Source of the DNA: Polytrichum commune
Lineage: Eukaryota; Streptophyta; Polytrichopsida; Polytrichales; Polytrichaceae
Direction of reading: 5' to 3'
Length of the DNA: 60,000 nt
NCBI GenBank assembly: GCA_950295325.1
Contig: OX485806.1
Coordinates: forward strand, 42,472,001 to 42,532,000
In this document: one piece after another, positions 9,476 to 19,261 of the stretch
How positions within the stretch are numbered: the first letter of the stretch is position 1
Layout of the letters: each line of letters begins with the position of its first letter
Program-made: the position numbers and the translations under genes
Notes under the pieces: model-generated
The model's input: only the letters and a program-made list of their open reading frames with translations
Database searches by the model: none
What the model was told of the DNA's origin: nothing

Positions 9476-10479
9476 CAGTTAAGAAATTATATGTAGCCTC
9501 CAAATGTCGTAACCAGAGACTGAATTCCAACTAAAAAACAACAAAATGCAACCATTTGCGGCCATACTCACATAAAAAACCATGCCGAAATTCATTCAAG
9601 TAACCTCTATTTGTCCTAACAAATGACCGAATTCATAGTTAAAAACAACATAAGCAACCAGCGGAGTCCCTACTCAGATAAAAAATCTTGCGGACATTCA
9701 TTATAGTGGCCTCTAAATGTTCAAACCTTATGACTGAATTCCAAGTCATAAACAACAAAAGCAACCAGCTGAGGACCTACTGAAATCAGAATCCCAGCCG
9801 AAATTCATTCAAGTAGCCTCTACTCACCTAACGAGTGACTGAATTCCAAGTAAAGAACATAACATATATGGGGAGAAAGGAGGTGCCGTTGCCAGCACCT
9901 TCAGACGAGGCCCCACTTACCACAGACAACCTGTCTAAATATATTGAAGTAGCCTAAAGGACTCAGAAACATATGACTGAACTCCAAGTCAAAAACAAAA
10001 CAAAGCAACCAGCTGAGGGCCCCCTTACATCAAAATCCCAGTTGAAATTCATTCAAGTACCCTCTACTGGCCTAAGCAAAGCAACAAGCTGAGCCCCCCT
10101 ACAACAGACACCCACCCAAATTCATTCTAGTAGCCTGTAGGACCCCTGACCATATGACTGAAATCCAAGTTTTAAAAAAAACAACCAGCTGAGGACCTAC
10201 TGAAATGAGAATCCCAGCCAAAATTCATTCAAGGAGCCTCTCTCTGGCCTAAACAGAGACTGAATTTCAAGAAAAAATCATAACAAATATGGACAGAAAC
10301 GAGGTGCCGTTGCCGGCACCTCCACATGAGGTCCCCTCAGAACAGACACCCTGTCTAAATGTATTCAAGTAGCCTGAATAAATAAATGACTGAATTCAAA
10401 GTCAAAGACAACAGAAAGCAACCAGCGTGGCCCCTACTCGAACCACAAACCCTGCCGACATTCATTCAAGTGCCGCTAT
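9476..10479. repeat. Diverged copies of the 246-bp satellite in an intron
   Basis: Several degenerate half-units recur, each with an ATTCATTCAAGTAGCCTCTA-like block, a GACTGAATTCCAAGTCA-like block and AAAGCAACCAGCTGAGG. They match half-units of the main array beyond 19262. Two carry the dyad core (9881-9900 and 10302-10321). The last unit is cut at 10479 by the LTR element and resumes at 17539. Confidence 0.8.
10475..10479. repeat. Left target-site duplication GCTAT
   Basis: GCTAT directly precedes the LTR and recurs at 17534-17538. Removing the element joins a satellite half-unit (..AAGTGCCGCTAT + CTATCCTGGCC..), as in the array's AAGTGCAGCTATCTAACCTG. Confidence 0.93.
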
Positions 10480-11453
10480 TGTCGCAACCCTTGCTAGCCC
10501 CCCTTGACAATCTTGCCAATTTTCAATTCTAGCAAAGGTTACGAGCGCTAACCATTCGCATTCCGCCATGCTAATGGTTAGCTCCTCCTACCCCGGACCA
10601 TATAGCTCATAGGAGGGAACCAACCCTCCTACTTTGCTTTCGGGACTCACCCCTTAATCGGTAGCCCATTCCTAAATGTGGACTTCCATCCATGGAAGTC
10701 CAATCCCATGTTGATCATCGCGTTGCCGGAGCAACACTACAACAACCCGAACCATACTAGGCAACTATGGCCTCACATTGGGCCAATGCCCATGGAGGCC
10801 GTGCCGTTCGGCCTCGGGTGGGTGAGGCCACACCACCTCACCCATATAAGCCTCTAGGACTCTACGCGGGGCCCCTACCCCACCGTCAACCAACCTCTTG
10901 TCTCCCTACCAAGAGTTGGGGCCAAGTGGACATTTTCCTTTAGCTGCTGGGCCTAGAACCCCCCCGGCAGCTTCAGACCATCATAACTTCCTTGTATGAT
11001 GTCTAATCATAACAACCAACCACTCCATCTTCATCTACGCTTCACGTAGATGCCGATGGACTCCTCACTCGCTCCATTTGAGCAAGTCTTGAGTAAGTTA
11101 TGCCTGTTTGAACCTTGGCAGTCCCGGGAATCACTCCCAGGCACTGCTGTAGCAGGGCGCTGTCCCGGGACAGCCCCCCACTCAAATGGCCATAACTCCT
11201 AGCTCACACCTCCGATTGAGGTGTTCTTGAGCATTCTAGAATCACCACGCCATGAGCTACGCATAGCTCATGGCTTTACCCTTGTGCCTCCTAGTCTCCG
11301 TGGGTGGGAGACGTTCCCAACGCCCGGGGCCCTCACCCACGCTAGGATCACTTGGGCCCTCTCACCAACGGCGCCACAAGTCCCGGGTGTCACTCCGGGG
11401 TCCCCCTTGTGCCCATGGTGTTTCGGGCACTCCTCATGGAGAGGTGCGCGACA
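10480..11453 (-). repeat. 3' LTR (element orientation), 974 bp
   Basis: Same length as 16560-17533, with only two differences noticed on reading through (CCCCGGACC versus CCCCAGACC, and ACTCCGGGG versus ACTCTGGGG), both transitions. Ends are TG..CA with a 6-bp inverted terminus. The open frames inside both LTRs have no element-protein similarity. Confidence 0.95.
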
Positions 11454-11467
11454 CTCACCCCCACCAA
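11454..11467 (-). promoter_or_regulatory. Polypurine tract
   Basis: The minus strand reads TTGGTGGGGGTGAG directly against the 3' LTR, as expected for the plus-strand primer. A closely similar tract lies about 780 bp further inside, at 12234-12250. Confidence 0.7.
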
Positions 11468-12289
11468 ACGGAGTCGATGCCCTCATCGACTATACTCGTA
11501 GTCGGCACACCAATTCTCAAGTTGCCATCCTCTATGGTGCGGCATTGTGTTTACCTTAGGGCGCGACCCCCACAATGCATCTTCAAATTTGGCATGGTCC
11601 CAAAGGTGTCGTTCCTAGGTGGTCCGTTAGCGACCTTGGATCTGTCATCCAAGGACCTAACCTATACTAGACCCACCTACTTTGGGACTCACTTGGGTTG
11701 CCCCTCCTTTGGGGCCTCCCCCGTTAGGCTCCACTAGCCTAATATGACACATCTAGGCGAGACCTCAACGCTTCCACTAAGTTGTCTCGGTTGCAACTCC
11801 GAGATGGCTTTCCATTGTTAAGCCACGCCTCGATCGCACGGGGGTGATGCCAAGTCCCGCCCGACTCGGTTCCCACTTTGCTCTTTCGAGACATGGGTTC
11901 ATGACTCCCATGCGCCAACTCTCGTTAGCTCGCGGGTAGCACTTTTATGAGCACGCGCCATCACCTTGTCCCCGCCCGGACAAGCCCACAACTAAGAAGT
12001 TTCTTGGTTTTATCCAAGGCCCCTCCAAGCCATGGCCCCCAATTACTCGGCTTACCCAACCTAGTTTGGCATGTCTATTCCCCCTCTTCCACTAACCAAG
12101 CACAAGTACAAGACTAGGACCTCATCTCATACTTTTCTCTTTGCACCACTAAAGTTTGGACTTTATTCCCTCAAGCCAAAGAACAAGTTCATGTTGTGGA
12201 GGAATTAGCCTCGAAGCTAAGTGTGCTACTAGCGTCTCTCCCCCACTAAAGGAGATTGATGTCCTCATCAATGCCTACGCTTCATTTTA
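11468..12289 (-). other. Non-coding 3' region of the retrotransposon, with second polypurine-like tract
   Basis: No coding similarity was seen. At 12234-12276 the sequence resembles 11454-11495: both have a C-rich tract and then a GGAG-TGATG-CCTCATC block. The segment between them may be a captured or duplicated 3' region. Confidence 0.5.
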
Positions 12290-12435
12290 TTGGAATCCTT
12301 AGCCTTAGTTTCTTCAAAGTGCTTCACCAATTCATTGGTGTTCACCATGTCTCTTGCCGCCACCCAAGCGGTTTCTTTCTCATGGTATCCTCACCATTTC
12401 ACCAAGTACTCCTTTGTACATTTTCTTTCATTTTC
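12290..12435 (-). pseudogene. Chromodomain remnant
   Basis: Reading right to left: EYLVKW, a TGA, then GYHEKETAWVAARDMVNT and NELVKHFEE. This matches the chromodomain core EYLVKWKGY..E.TW found at the integrase C-terminus of chromoviruses, where it guides insertion into heterochromatin. A one-base shift just upstream and the internal TGA break it. Confidence 0.75.
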
Positions 12436-12509
12436 ACTTGGGCTTCCTACACTTGAGGATGCCCTCCTACCTCATGTTCCAAATGACCTCCACAAGGTCG
12501 GGACGTGGC

Positions 12510-13719
12510 CTAATCAGTTGCTTGTGATCGGGCCACAAGGTGTCGTCCTAAAATGACTTTCGTAATGAGACATGAAATGTCGGATGCACTTTGATCTCGG
12601 GCGGTAATTAATTCCAACTTATACATGTCCTTGAACACTTGTTCCACCATGAAAAACGAAGCTCCAATTTTGGACATGAACTTTTGAAGTAAGGCCTTTG
12701 GGCAAGGTGAAGTTGTCCACATTCAACAACACCTTATTGGCCCACCTCATACTCCACTTCGCGTCTTCCGGCATTGATTTGCACTCCGTAGCACCTTCGG
12801 GCTTTCTCCACCAACAACTTGGTCATCTCCAAGACTTGTTTACCATCCTTGGCCAAGTCCTCACCATCTTGGTTGAACTCTAGTGTTGAATGTGCCCCCT
12901 CGAGAGCTAGGTTAATAGGTTGGAGCGCATCCACTCCATAAGCCACCACGAAAGACCACCCCTTGGTAGCCAAGTGCGTGGCTACATTGCAATTACACTC
13001 CGCTCGACCCACATAGACCGCCCAATCTCCTTGGTCCGCCCCCACCAAGTTCCTCAAGTATTGCTTCAAGACTACATTCACATGCTCCGCTTTCCCATTC
13101 ATTTGGGAATGCAAGGCCGTGGTAAACCTTAGTTTCATCCGACCTCCTTAGAGAATTGCATTGAAAATGCACTTGTGAACTTTGGATCTTGATCCCACAC
13201 AATCACTCTTGGCAACCCATGGTGCCTCAACCATCCTTTGAGAAAAGGCTATGCGGTCTCCAACACGGTGGCGGTTCCCACAATTGGCACCATGTGTGCC
13301 AACTTGGCAAACCGCTCTACCATCAACAAGATGGCATCATACCCATGTGACTCCGACAAACTTGTGATCAAGTCCATGCACATACTATGCCATGGCCCCG
13401 ACGGGATAGGCAACGGTTGCAAGAAACCGCCTTGCTTTTGGTAAGAGGCTCGGTTCACTTGGCACTTCATCCAAGCCTTCACAAAGTGGGTTATATCCTT
13501 CTTTATGCACCGCCAATGGTACCCCCATGACACCATTCTATGGCGGCTTTTTCTTTCTCCTCTATGGCCGGCAATAGGACTATCACATTTTTCCTTCAAA
13601 ACCGATAGCCTCAACTTGCCTTGTGGTACATACACCCGACTTTGTTTACACTTGAACAATCCGTCCACCAACTTAACCTCTTTGAGCACCTTGCTCTTGC
13701 GAAGCTCACCTAAAAACAT
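12510..13719 (-). pseudogene. Integrase remnant (zinc-binding, DDE core, C-terminal domain)
   Basis: Order on the minus strand: SPIAGHRGE and FVKAWMKCQ, the HHCC zinc region with two of four ligands changed (a His to Cys, a Cys to Trp). Then GFLQPLPIPSGPWHSMCMDL with the first catalytic Asp, HGLPRVIVWDQDPKFTSAF with the second, and QMNGKAEHVN with the Glu. Then a C-terminal segment, VEQVFKDMYKLEL. Stops near 13248, near 13135 and at the end of each block, together with frame changes, break the frame into pieces. The catalytic triad is still recognisable. Confidence 0.85.
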
Positions 13720-13739
13720 TTGTGCTTTGGGGTAGTAAA

Positions 13740-14707
13740 TTTACCCCTCCCGTATCTTGCATCACAAGTTTCCTTCGCCGGCACACATTAGCCACAAGGT
13801 TTGGATGGTTCTCATTGCTTGGAACTCTTCCCGTCTACTTAGCGCATCCGGCACCACATTTCCACGGTCCGGTTTGTGGACCAAATCCACCTTCATAAGC
13901 GCCAAGCTATCATGCCAACGCAATGACTTGGCGCTCACTTGCGCTTGTATGTCAAAATACTTTTAGGACACATTGTCCTTGTAGACCTTTACTTTGTGCG
14001 ACCCCAACTAGTGTCGCCACATCTTCAAGCAATGCACTACGGCAAAGAAGTTATTTGTCATGAGTTGGTTGTCTTCTTTGACAACCATCGAGCTTCATGC
14101 TCGCATATGCAATGGCCATCTATCTTACATCAACAATCCGCCATTGGCAACGTCATTCACCCCCGTATGCACCTCAAAAGGTTTGTCAAGCTCCGCGACC
14201 TTGAGCACGGGCGGCGAAGAGAACTTGGTCTTAAGCTCCCCAAAGACTCGTGACAAATATCATCCCACTCTTGGGATAGCCATTTCTTCCACAAGTCGAA
14301 CCATCGAGCTTCATGCTCTCATATGCAATGGCCATCCATCTTGCATTAACATCCGCCAATGGTAAAGTCACTCGCCCCCCGTATGCACCTCAAAAGGTTT
14401 TTTCAAGCTCCGCGAACTTGAACACGGGTGGTAAAGAGGAACTTGGTCTTAAGCTCCTCAAAGACTTGGTGGCAAGGCTCATCCCATTCTTGGGATAGCC
14501 ATTTCTTGCACAAGTTGGACAAGCTTCTACAACCATGGAGTTTAATACTCCTATAAGCAATGGTTATCCATCTTGGATCAACATCCGCCAATGGTAAAGT
14601 CCTTCGCCTTCATGTGCACCTCAACATGCTCATGAAAACCCGGAAACTTAACCACATGTTGTGAAGAGAAGTTACTCTTGAGCTCCCCAAAGGCTTGGTG
14701 ACAAGGC
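13740..14707 (-). pseudogene. RNase H / connection region with three imperfect tandem copies
   Basis: Three copies of a 216-232 bp segment start near 14084, 14300 and 14532 (ACCATCGAGCTTCATGCTC and variants; each ends near CACTCTTGGGATAGCC). Frames such as EWDEPCHQVFEELKTKF match the start of the Gypsy RNase H region (W...C..AF..LK). The repetition is inside the coding remnant, so this portion could not encode a normal enzyme. Confidence 0.65.
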
Positions 14708-15020
14708 TCATCCCACTCTTGGGATAGCCATTTTTTCCAACATGTTGACTAAGGTTCTAGCAACCTTAGAAAAACCATGAATGAAATGGTGGTAGTAGTT
14801 GTCTAAGCCAACAAATGACCTAAGTTTTTTTCTTGAATCAAGGGCCAATTCTCTTCTTGGATTGCCTTGACATTCTTCATGTTCGTCCACCAACTTCCTT
14901 TGTCACCACATACCTCAAGAACTCAATCTCTCGTTGAACAAAGTTATTTTTCACTTCTTGGCGGTAACTTTTTGGGCAACACATTGGTGAATACATCCTT
15001 GTATCTCACCAACATCCCAC
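14708..15020 (-). pseudogene. Reverse transcriptase edges with the core deleted
   Basis: Right to left: LVRYKDVFTNVLPKKLPPR (the usual lead-in to RT), a stop, and within about 20 bases QREIEFLRYVVTKE (normally just after the RT catalytic core), then KKLRSFVGLDNYYHHFI and FSKVARTL at the RNase H boundary. The fingers and palm, including the expected Y-x-DD motif, are missing between about 14935 and 14955. Confidence 0.8.
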
Positions 15021-15049
15021 CAATGTGGTTTGGAGGAGGCCCATCTTTC

Positions 15050-15439
15050 CTAACCTCCCCATTCATTCCTTGGAGTTGCTCCAATCGAACCACGACCATT
15101 ATGTTTTCTATTTTTCATTTGGTCCATTAAGACCAAATTCAACTTGGGTCCTCCTACCATAGGAGTCCTTGTCAATTTGAACTTCAATTCTTTGCCATTA
15201 TGACACATCATAATGCACCGCAAGCTCACCGGCTTGCACCTCACATCTATCATGTGAGTTTCAAAGTAGGCGGCCTTCACAATGACATGCATTTCATCTA
15301 TTTCACATGGTGTGAAATTTTGACAAAAATCCAATGTCCCACATTGAAAGGTTACATGCATCGCGGCCTCCTTTGTCTCATGCGGTTCGTCCTTTCCAAA
15401 CCGCACCTTGGTGGGCTTGCCCGCTCTATCAATTGGCAA
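15050..15439 (-). pseudogene. Protease C-terminal segment
   Basis: A 129-codon frame reads FQCGTLDFCQNFTPCEIDEM, then AAYFETHMIDVRCKPVSL. This resembles the end of Gypsy aspartic protease, where NFT.CEL.....ILGN.F...Y.VD is usual. The DTG/DSG active site was not found. Confidence 0.55.
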
Positions 15440-15562
15440 GCCCCAACTTCCTTGTGAGTTTTGGGCTCAAGAAGGAGTGGTAGCCTCTTTGTCAACACAT
15501 GAGACATTTCTCCCATTCATTGAGCCTCAAGGTACAAAAGATTTGGCCTTGGCTTAAGGCTT

Positions 15563-16520
15563 CTAGCCTTGCCCACAATGCCATCGTCTTACATTCGGTC
15601 CTCGGCAACTTGGCTTGGCTTGGTCCGCAAAGCCAACTTTAAACATTTTGTCCGCGGGACAAATTGGTTTGGTGCCACAAAACCAATTTCTAATAGTTTG
15701 TCCGCAAAACAAACATGTTTTGCCTTGGTAGCACAAAGCCACCTTCCCACACTCCGTCCGCGGCACAAACATGAATTGCCTTGGTAGGACAAACCCACCT
15801 CCCAACATTCCGTCCGCGGCACAAGTATGATTTGCTTTGGAAGCATAAAGCCACCTTTCAACATTCCGTCCGCGGCTCCAACATGTTTTGCCTAAGTAAA
15901 ATGGACCAAACAATTTGCACTCATTTCTTTGGGACCTACTTTGGCTAAAGCCACTTGTGGTGATGCGTCGCCAAACTTCTCTTTGGGACCATTGTCTTCA
16001 ATGCTCTTGCAAACTTGATGGTCCCCACCATGTCCTCAAGAGGCCTTAGGGACTTAAACAAGGCATCCACCACCTGCTTTTAAAACCCCACCTAAAAGGA
16101 TGCATTTCTTAGAAAACTCGTCCATTTTAGGTGTATCCTTCATTTGTGCGTTTGAATAGCGCACATAGGCCTTAAGAGGCCGCGGGTGCCTCATTAGCAC
16201 CAAATTCATTCCAACATCAATACCTTCCAAGCATTTCGAATTGGAATTTCAATCCAACATTAATGCCCTCCAAGGTTTTGGGTGCATTCGGTATTCTAGG
16301 CCCCAAATGTTTTTTTGAGGTGTGCGGGAGCCCTTTCAAAAGACTCCACCATTTTCCTTACTAAATCCACCATCATGCCCACCATTGTCATTAGAACTAA
16401 TGGTATGGCCAAATTCCATTTACACATGATCTTTAGTCCAATTTGAGCCTTACAACCTTTTTGGAAAACCCGGGCTCACCATAATAACCCTCAGGTTTGA
16501 TAGCCATGTCTCCCTCAAAG
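15563..16520 (-). pseudogene. Broken gag region with 50-56 bp tandem repeats
   Basis: Near 16.37 kb a frame begins MVDLVRKMVESFERAPAHL and soon hits stops, as in a decayed gag. Between about 15600 and 15895 a unit containing CCGTCCGCGGCACAAACATG recurs; copies of CCGTCCG start at 15754, 15810 and 15866 (56 bp apart), with older copies near 15649 and 15699. Minus-strand frames across them are Cys/Gly-rich but form no recognisable zinc knuckle. Confidence 0.5.
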
Positions 16521-16545
16521 TGCTAGCTCAAAATATTGGAACCCT

Positions 16546-16557
16546 GCTCTGATACCA
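16546..16557 (-). promoter_or_regulatory. Primer-binding site for initiator Met tRNA
   Basis: On the minus strand this reads TGGTATCAGAGC, two bases inside the LTR. It is the standard plant retrotransposon primer site complementary to the 3' end of initiator methionine tRNA, and it fixes the element's orientation. Confidence 0.92.
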
Positions 16558-16559
16558 AA

Positions 16560-17533
16560 TGTCGCAACCCTTGCTAGCCCCCCTTGACAATCTTGCCAAT
16601 TTTCAATTCTAGCAAAGGTTACGAGCGCTAACCATTCGCATTCCGCCATGCTAATGGTTAGCTCCTCCTACCCCAGACCATATAGCTCATAGGAGGGAAC
16701 CAACCCTCCTACTTTGCTTTCGGGACTCACCCCTTAATCGGTAGCCCATTCCTAAATGTGGACTTCCATCCATGGAAGTCCAATCCCATGTTGATCATCG
16801 CGTTGCCGGAGCAACACTACAACAACCCGAACCATACTAGGCAACTATGGCCTCACATTGGGCCAATGCCCATGGAGGCCGTGCCGTTCGGCCTCGGGTG
16901 GGTGAGGCCACACCACCTCACCCATATAAGCCTCTAGGACTCTACGCGGGGCCCCTACCCCACCGTCAACCAACCTCTTGTCTCCCTACCAAGAGTTGGG
17001 GCCAAGTGGACATTTTCCTTTAGCTGCTGGGCCTAGAACCCCCCCGGCAGCTTCAGACCATCATAACTTCCTTGTATGATGTCTAATCATAACAACCAAC
17101 CACTCCATCTTCATCTACGCTTCACGTAGATGCCGATGGACTCCTCACTCGCTCCATTTGAGCAAGTCTTGAGTAAGTTATGCCTGTTTGAACCTTGGCA
17201 GTCCCGGGAATCACTCCCAGGCACTGCTGTAGCAGGGCGCTGTCCCGGGACAGCCCCCCACTCAAATGGCCATAACTCCTAGCTCACACCTCCGATTGAG
17301 GTGTTCTTGAGCATTCTAGAATCACCACGCCATGAGCTACGCATAGCTCATGGCTTTACCCTTGTGCCTCCTAGTCTCCGTGGGTGGGAGACGTTCCCAA
17401 CGCCCGGGGCCCTCACCCACGCTAGGATCACTTGGGCCCTCTCACCAACGGCGCCACAAGTCCCGGGTGTCACTCTGGGGTCCCCCTTGTGCCCATGGTG
17501 TTTCGGGCACTCCTCATGGAGAGGTGCGCGACA
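16560..17533 (-). repeat. 5' LTR (element orientation), 974 bp
   Basis: Partner of 10480-11453. Being adjacent to the primer-binding site, it is the 5' LTR of the minus-strand element. Its outer end abuts the second GCTAT. Confidence 0.95.
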
Positions 17534-17538
17534 GCTAT
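17534..17538. repeat. Right target-site duplication GCTAT
   Basis: Exact copy of 10475-10479, directly after the terminal GCGACA. Confidence 0.93.
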
Positions 17539-17765
17539 CTATCCTGGCCATATCACAGAATTCAAATTCATAAACAACACAAAAATGGCCAGCAAGGAGG
17601 TACCATTCCCGGCACCTCCAGATCAGAAACTCACATAAAAAACCGTGCAAGTATTTATTCAAGTAGCCTAAAACTCTACCAACCAGATTAATGAATGCCA
17701 ACTTAAAATTTACACAAAGCAACAAGCTAACCCCCCCTCACATAGATTGTCTTCTAGGTTAACAT
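17534..17765. repeat. Diverged satellite unit, right side of the insertion
   Basis: This continues the half-unit cut at 10479 and includes an imperfect dyad at 17598-17617, a TTTATTCAAGTAGCCTAAAA block and ACACAAAGCAACAAGCTAA. It lies in the intron between exons at 17826-18242 and 9453. Confidence 0.75.
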
Positions 17766-17825
17766 CCTTTCAATAGCACATTAAGGGTGAGTCAAATGAC
17801 AAAATGAAATACTAAGAACAATACT

Positions 17826-18242
17826 AAATTGAGCCCACCATGTAGCACGATTAAGCCATTCCGGAAACTTTGAGTCGCTGAAGCCAGCCTTGGGAAAGCG
17901 ATGCGCATCCCGAATTGCTGCAGAAGAGTTCCACCTCTGGAGCCATTTCACCATCATCCTTGGTGGCATCGCGGAAGTGGCTAGCATGTAGAGCTTCTCC
18001 TGGAGCATCTCAGGTTCATCGAACTTCTCATAATGAGCCTTTACTTCCTCTAGAAACAAAGGAATAAGCTTGGGATCCGTAACTGGCAAATGTTTCCTCA
18101 GCTCCGCAACAAGCTTATCTTCGACCTTCTTCACAGCCTTCCTCACCCATTCTTCTGCATTACGATCCGTCCAATTGCTAGAATTTGGATTCTTCAACTT
18201 GTATTTGTCTTCAGCAGCATGTGCAGTTTCAGCAATCTCTTG
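17826..18242 (-). CDS. Helical exon before the satellite-bearing intron
   Basis: Acceptor TTATAG at 18243-18248. It reads QEIAETAHAAEDKYKLKN, then DRNAEEWVRKAVKKVEDKLV, ending KFPEWLNRATWWAQF. No family is recognised. The donor is uncertain (GTATTG near 17820-17825 is one base out of phase with the exon at 9453). Confidence 0.45.
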
Positions 18243-18329
18243 CTATAATTCCAATTATGAACTCAATCAGTTACCTTACTTCCTTATTCATAAATGAAAT
18301 GACACATTAACATTTGAGCTTGACATTAC

Positions 18330-18528
18330 CTGGTAGAGGACCGCATTGAGACCTTCAACAATGAGGGTGAACCATGTACGATTTTTTTCAGCTTACTTCT
18401 TCCTTGCTGCCTCCAAAACGGTTGGCGATACCAAACCTTGAAAGTACGACAGTGGTTGAGGGGCAAGATTCTGGATGCGAAATAACTTGTGTACCAGGTT
18501 CGTGATAACGTGGGATTTCTGATTCTTC
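18330..18528 (-). CDS. Exon after ParB-like domain, contains TAA
   Basis: Acceptor TTTGCAG, donor GTAATG. It reads NQKSHVITNLVHKLFRIQNL, then PLSYFQGLVSPTVLEAARKK, a TAA (18393-18395), then NRTWFTLIVEGLNAVLYQ in the same frame. The junction with the previous exon creates TAG. The TAA fits CAA to TAA. Confidence 0.5.
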
Positions 18529-18602
18529 CTGCAAAGCCATAATGTATATTAGAAATGACTTATAAGCACTTCAAAAACTAATGGCAATGATAAGGATCTT
18601 AC

Positions 18603-19152
18603 TAATTCACTTCGTGGAGGGTGGCTATCACAGACGGTACGTCTCCCCTCGGGTCAAGGATTACACCCTCAACACAAAAATGCCAATTGATATCATGAGT
18701 ATGAAACTGCTCAATGATTGGCATCCACGCCTGGAGCCGATGATTCCCATCCCAAACCATGAACATCTTATTCGAAAAAATCTTCAAGTCATTGTCGGCA
18801 AGCAGTTTCTTCTCGAATTCTTCATTAACCTCATTCCACTCCGTAGACCACTTCGCCACCACAGTAGGGGTAACCTCATTGGTGTGCCCATGATTGTCCT
18901 CCAGTGCCACATAAAAGAAACCACACCCCTCCATGTAGCCATCAGTCATAAAATGAGTTGCAAGCTGGGAGACGTCGTTCTTGAGGAACGGTCTTACCAC
19001 AGGAAGAGGAAGCAATCGGCAAAGTGGAATGAAGAGACGACCCTTCTGTTTTGGTTGCCATTTTAACTTCTCGAGACAAGCCGTTGTTGGAACGCTCTCC
19101 TTAATGGCGAGGTCGTGAAGCTTCACCTTCAATTCGGCATCCGAAAGGCGGA
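18603..19152 (-). CDS. ParB-like domain exon
   Basis: Acceptor TTGATGCAG precedes 19152; donor GTAAGA at 18597-18602. The key motif DGNHRLQA lies at 18728-18751. It is preceded by a strand (KMFMVW) and followed by HDINWHFCVEGVILDPRGD. ParB-fold proteins use this box for CTP or nuclease chemistry. No helix-turn-helix domain is evident. Confidence 0.55.
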
Positions 19153-19261
19153 CTGCATCAAAGAGGATGAAGATGACACATTGGAAAGGATGAAGAGGAT
19201 ACACAAAGCCTCTAACTAGAATTAAAATGAAAGAAATCCTAGAAAGAAACTTAACAAATAT
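19153..19261 (-). other. Intron or upstream sequence between ParB-like exon and satellite
   Basis: About 110 bp, pyrimidine-rich on the minus strand next to the acceptor. The first satellite-like dyad lies only about 120 bp upstream of the exon. Confidence 0.45.

Larger units (their letters stand above)
10480..17533 (-). mobile_element. Ty3/Gypsy chromovirus-type LTR retrotransposon, non-autonomous, nested in satellite
   Basis: The element is bounded by direct repeats 10480-11453 and 16560-17533 that begin TGTCGC and end GCGACA, with 5-bp GCTAT duplications at 10475-10479 and 17534-17538. Primer site and coding remnants place it on the minus strand: broken gag (16.5-15.5 kb), protease-end segment, RT edge, RNase H start, integrase and chromodomain. 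The order pol then integrase then chromodomain is that of Ty3/Gypsy chromoviruses. All reading frames are interrupted and the RT core is missing, so movement would have needed proteins from another copy. The near-identical LTRs indicate a recent insertion. Confidence 0.93.
17826..19152 (-). pseudogene. ParB/sulfiredoxin-like domain gene region, three exons, likely 5' part of the methyltransferase gene
   Basis: Three minus-strand blocks joined by good splice sites. The first (18603-19152) has CRLLPLPVVRPFLKNDVSQL, a helix, GCGFFYVALED, and FMVWDGNHRLQAWM: the DGxHRxxA box and preceding strand of the ParB/Srx nuclease-like fold. The next two (18330-18528, 17826-18242) are mainly helical. Phases agree across all three. 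ParB-like and N4/N6 methyltransferase domains often occur together in bacteria and phages, which supports linking this to 7127-9453 on the same strand. Two in-frame stops (one at the first splice junction, one TAA at 18393-18395) suggest a dead copy. No upstream start was found; an acceptor at 19153-19154 implies another exon beyond the satellite. Confidence 0.5.

Noticed and set aside
11221-11737. ORFs inside the LTRs (also 17301-17725)
   Set aside because: They lie fully within the LTR, are cut at its end, and resemble no retrotransposon protein.
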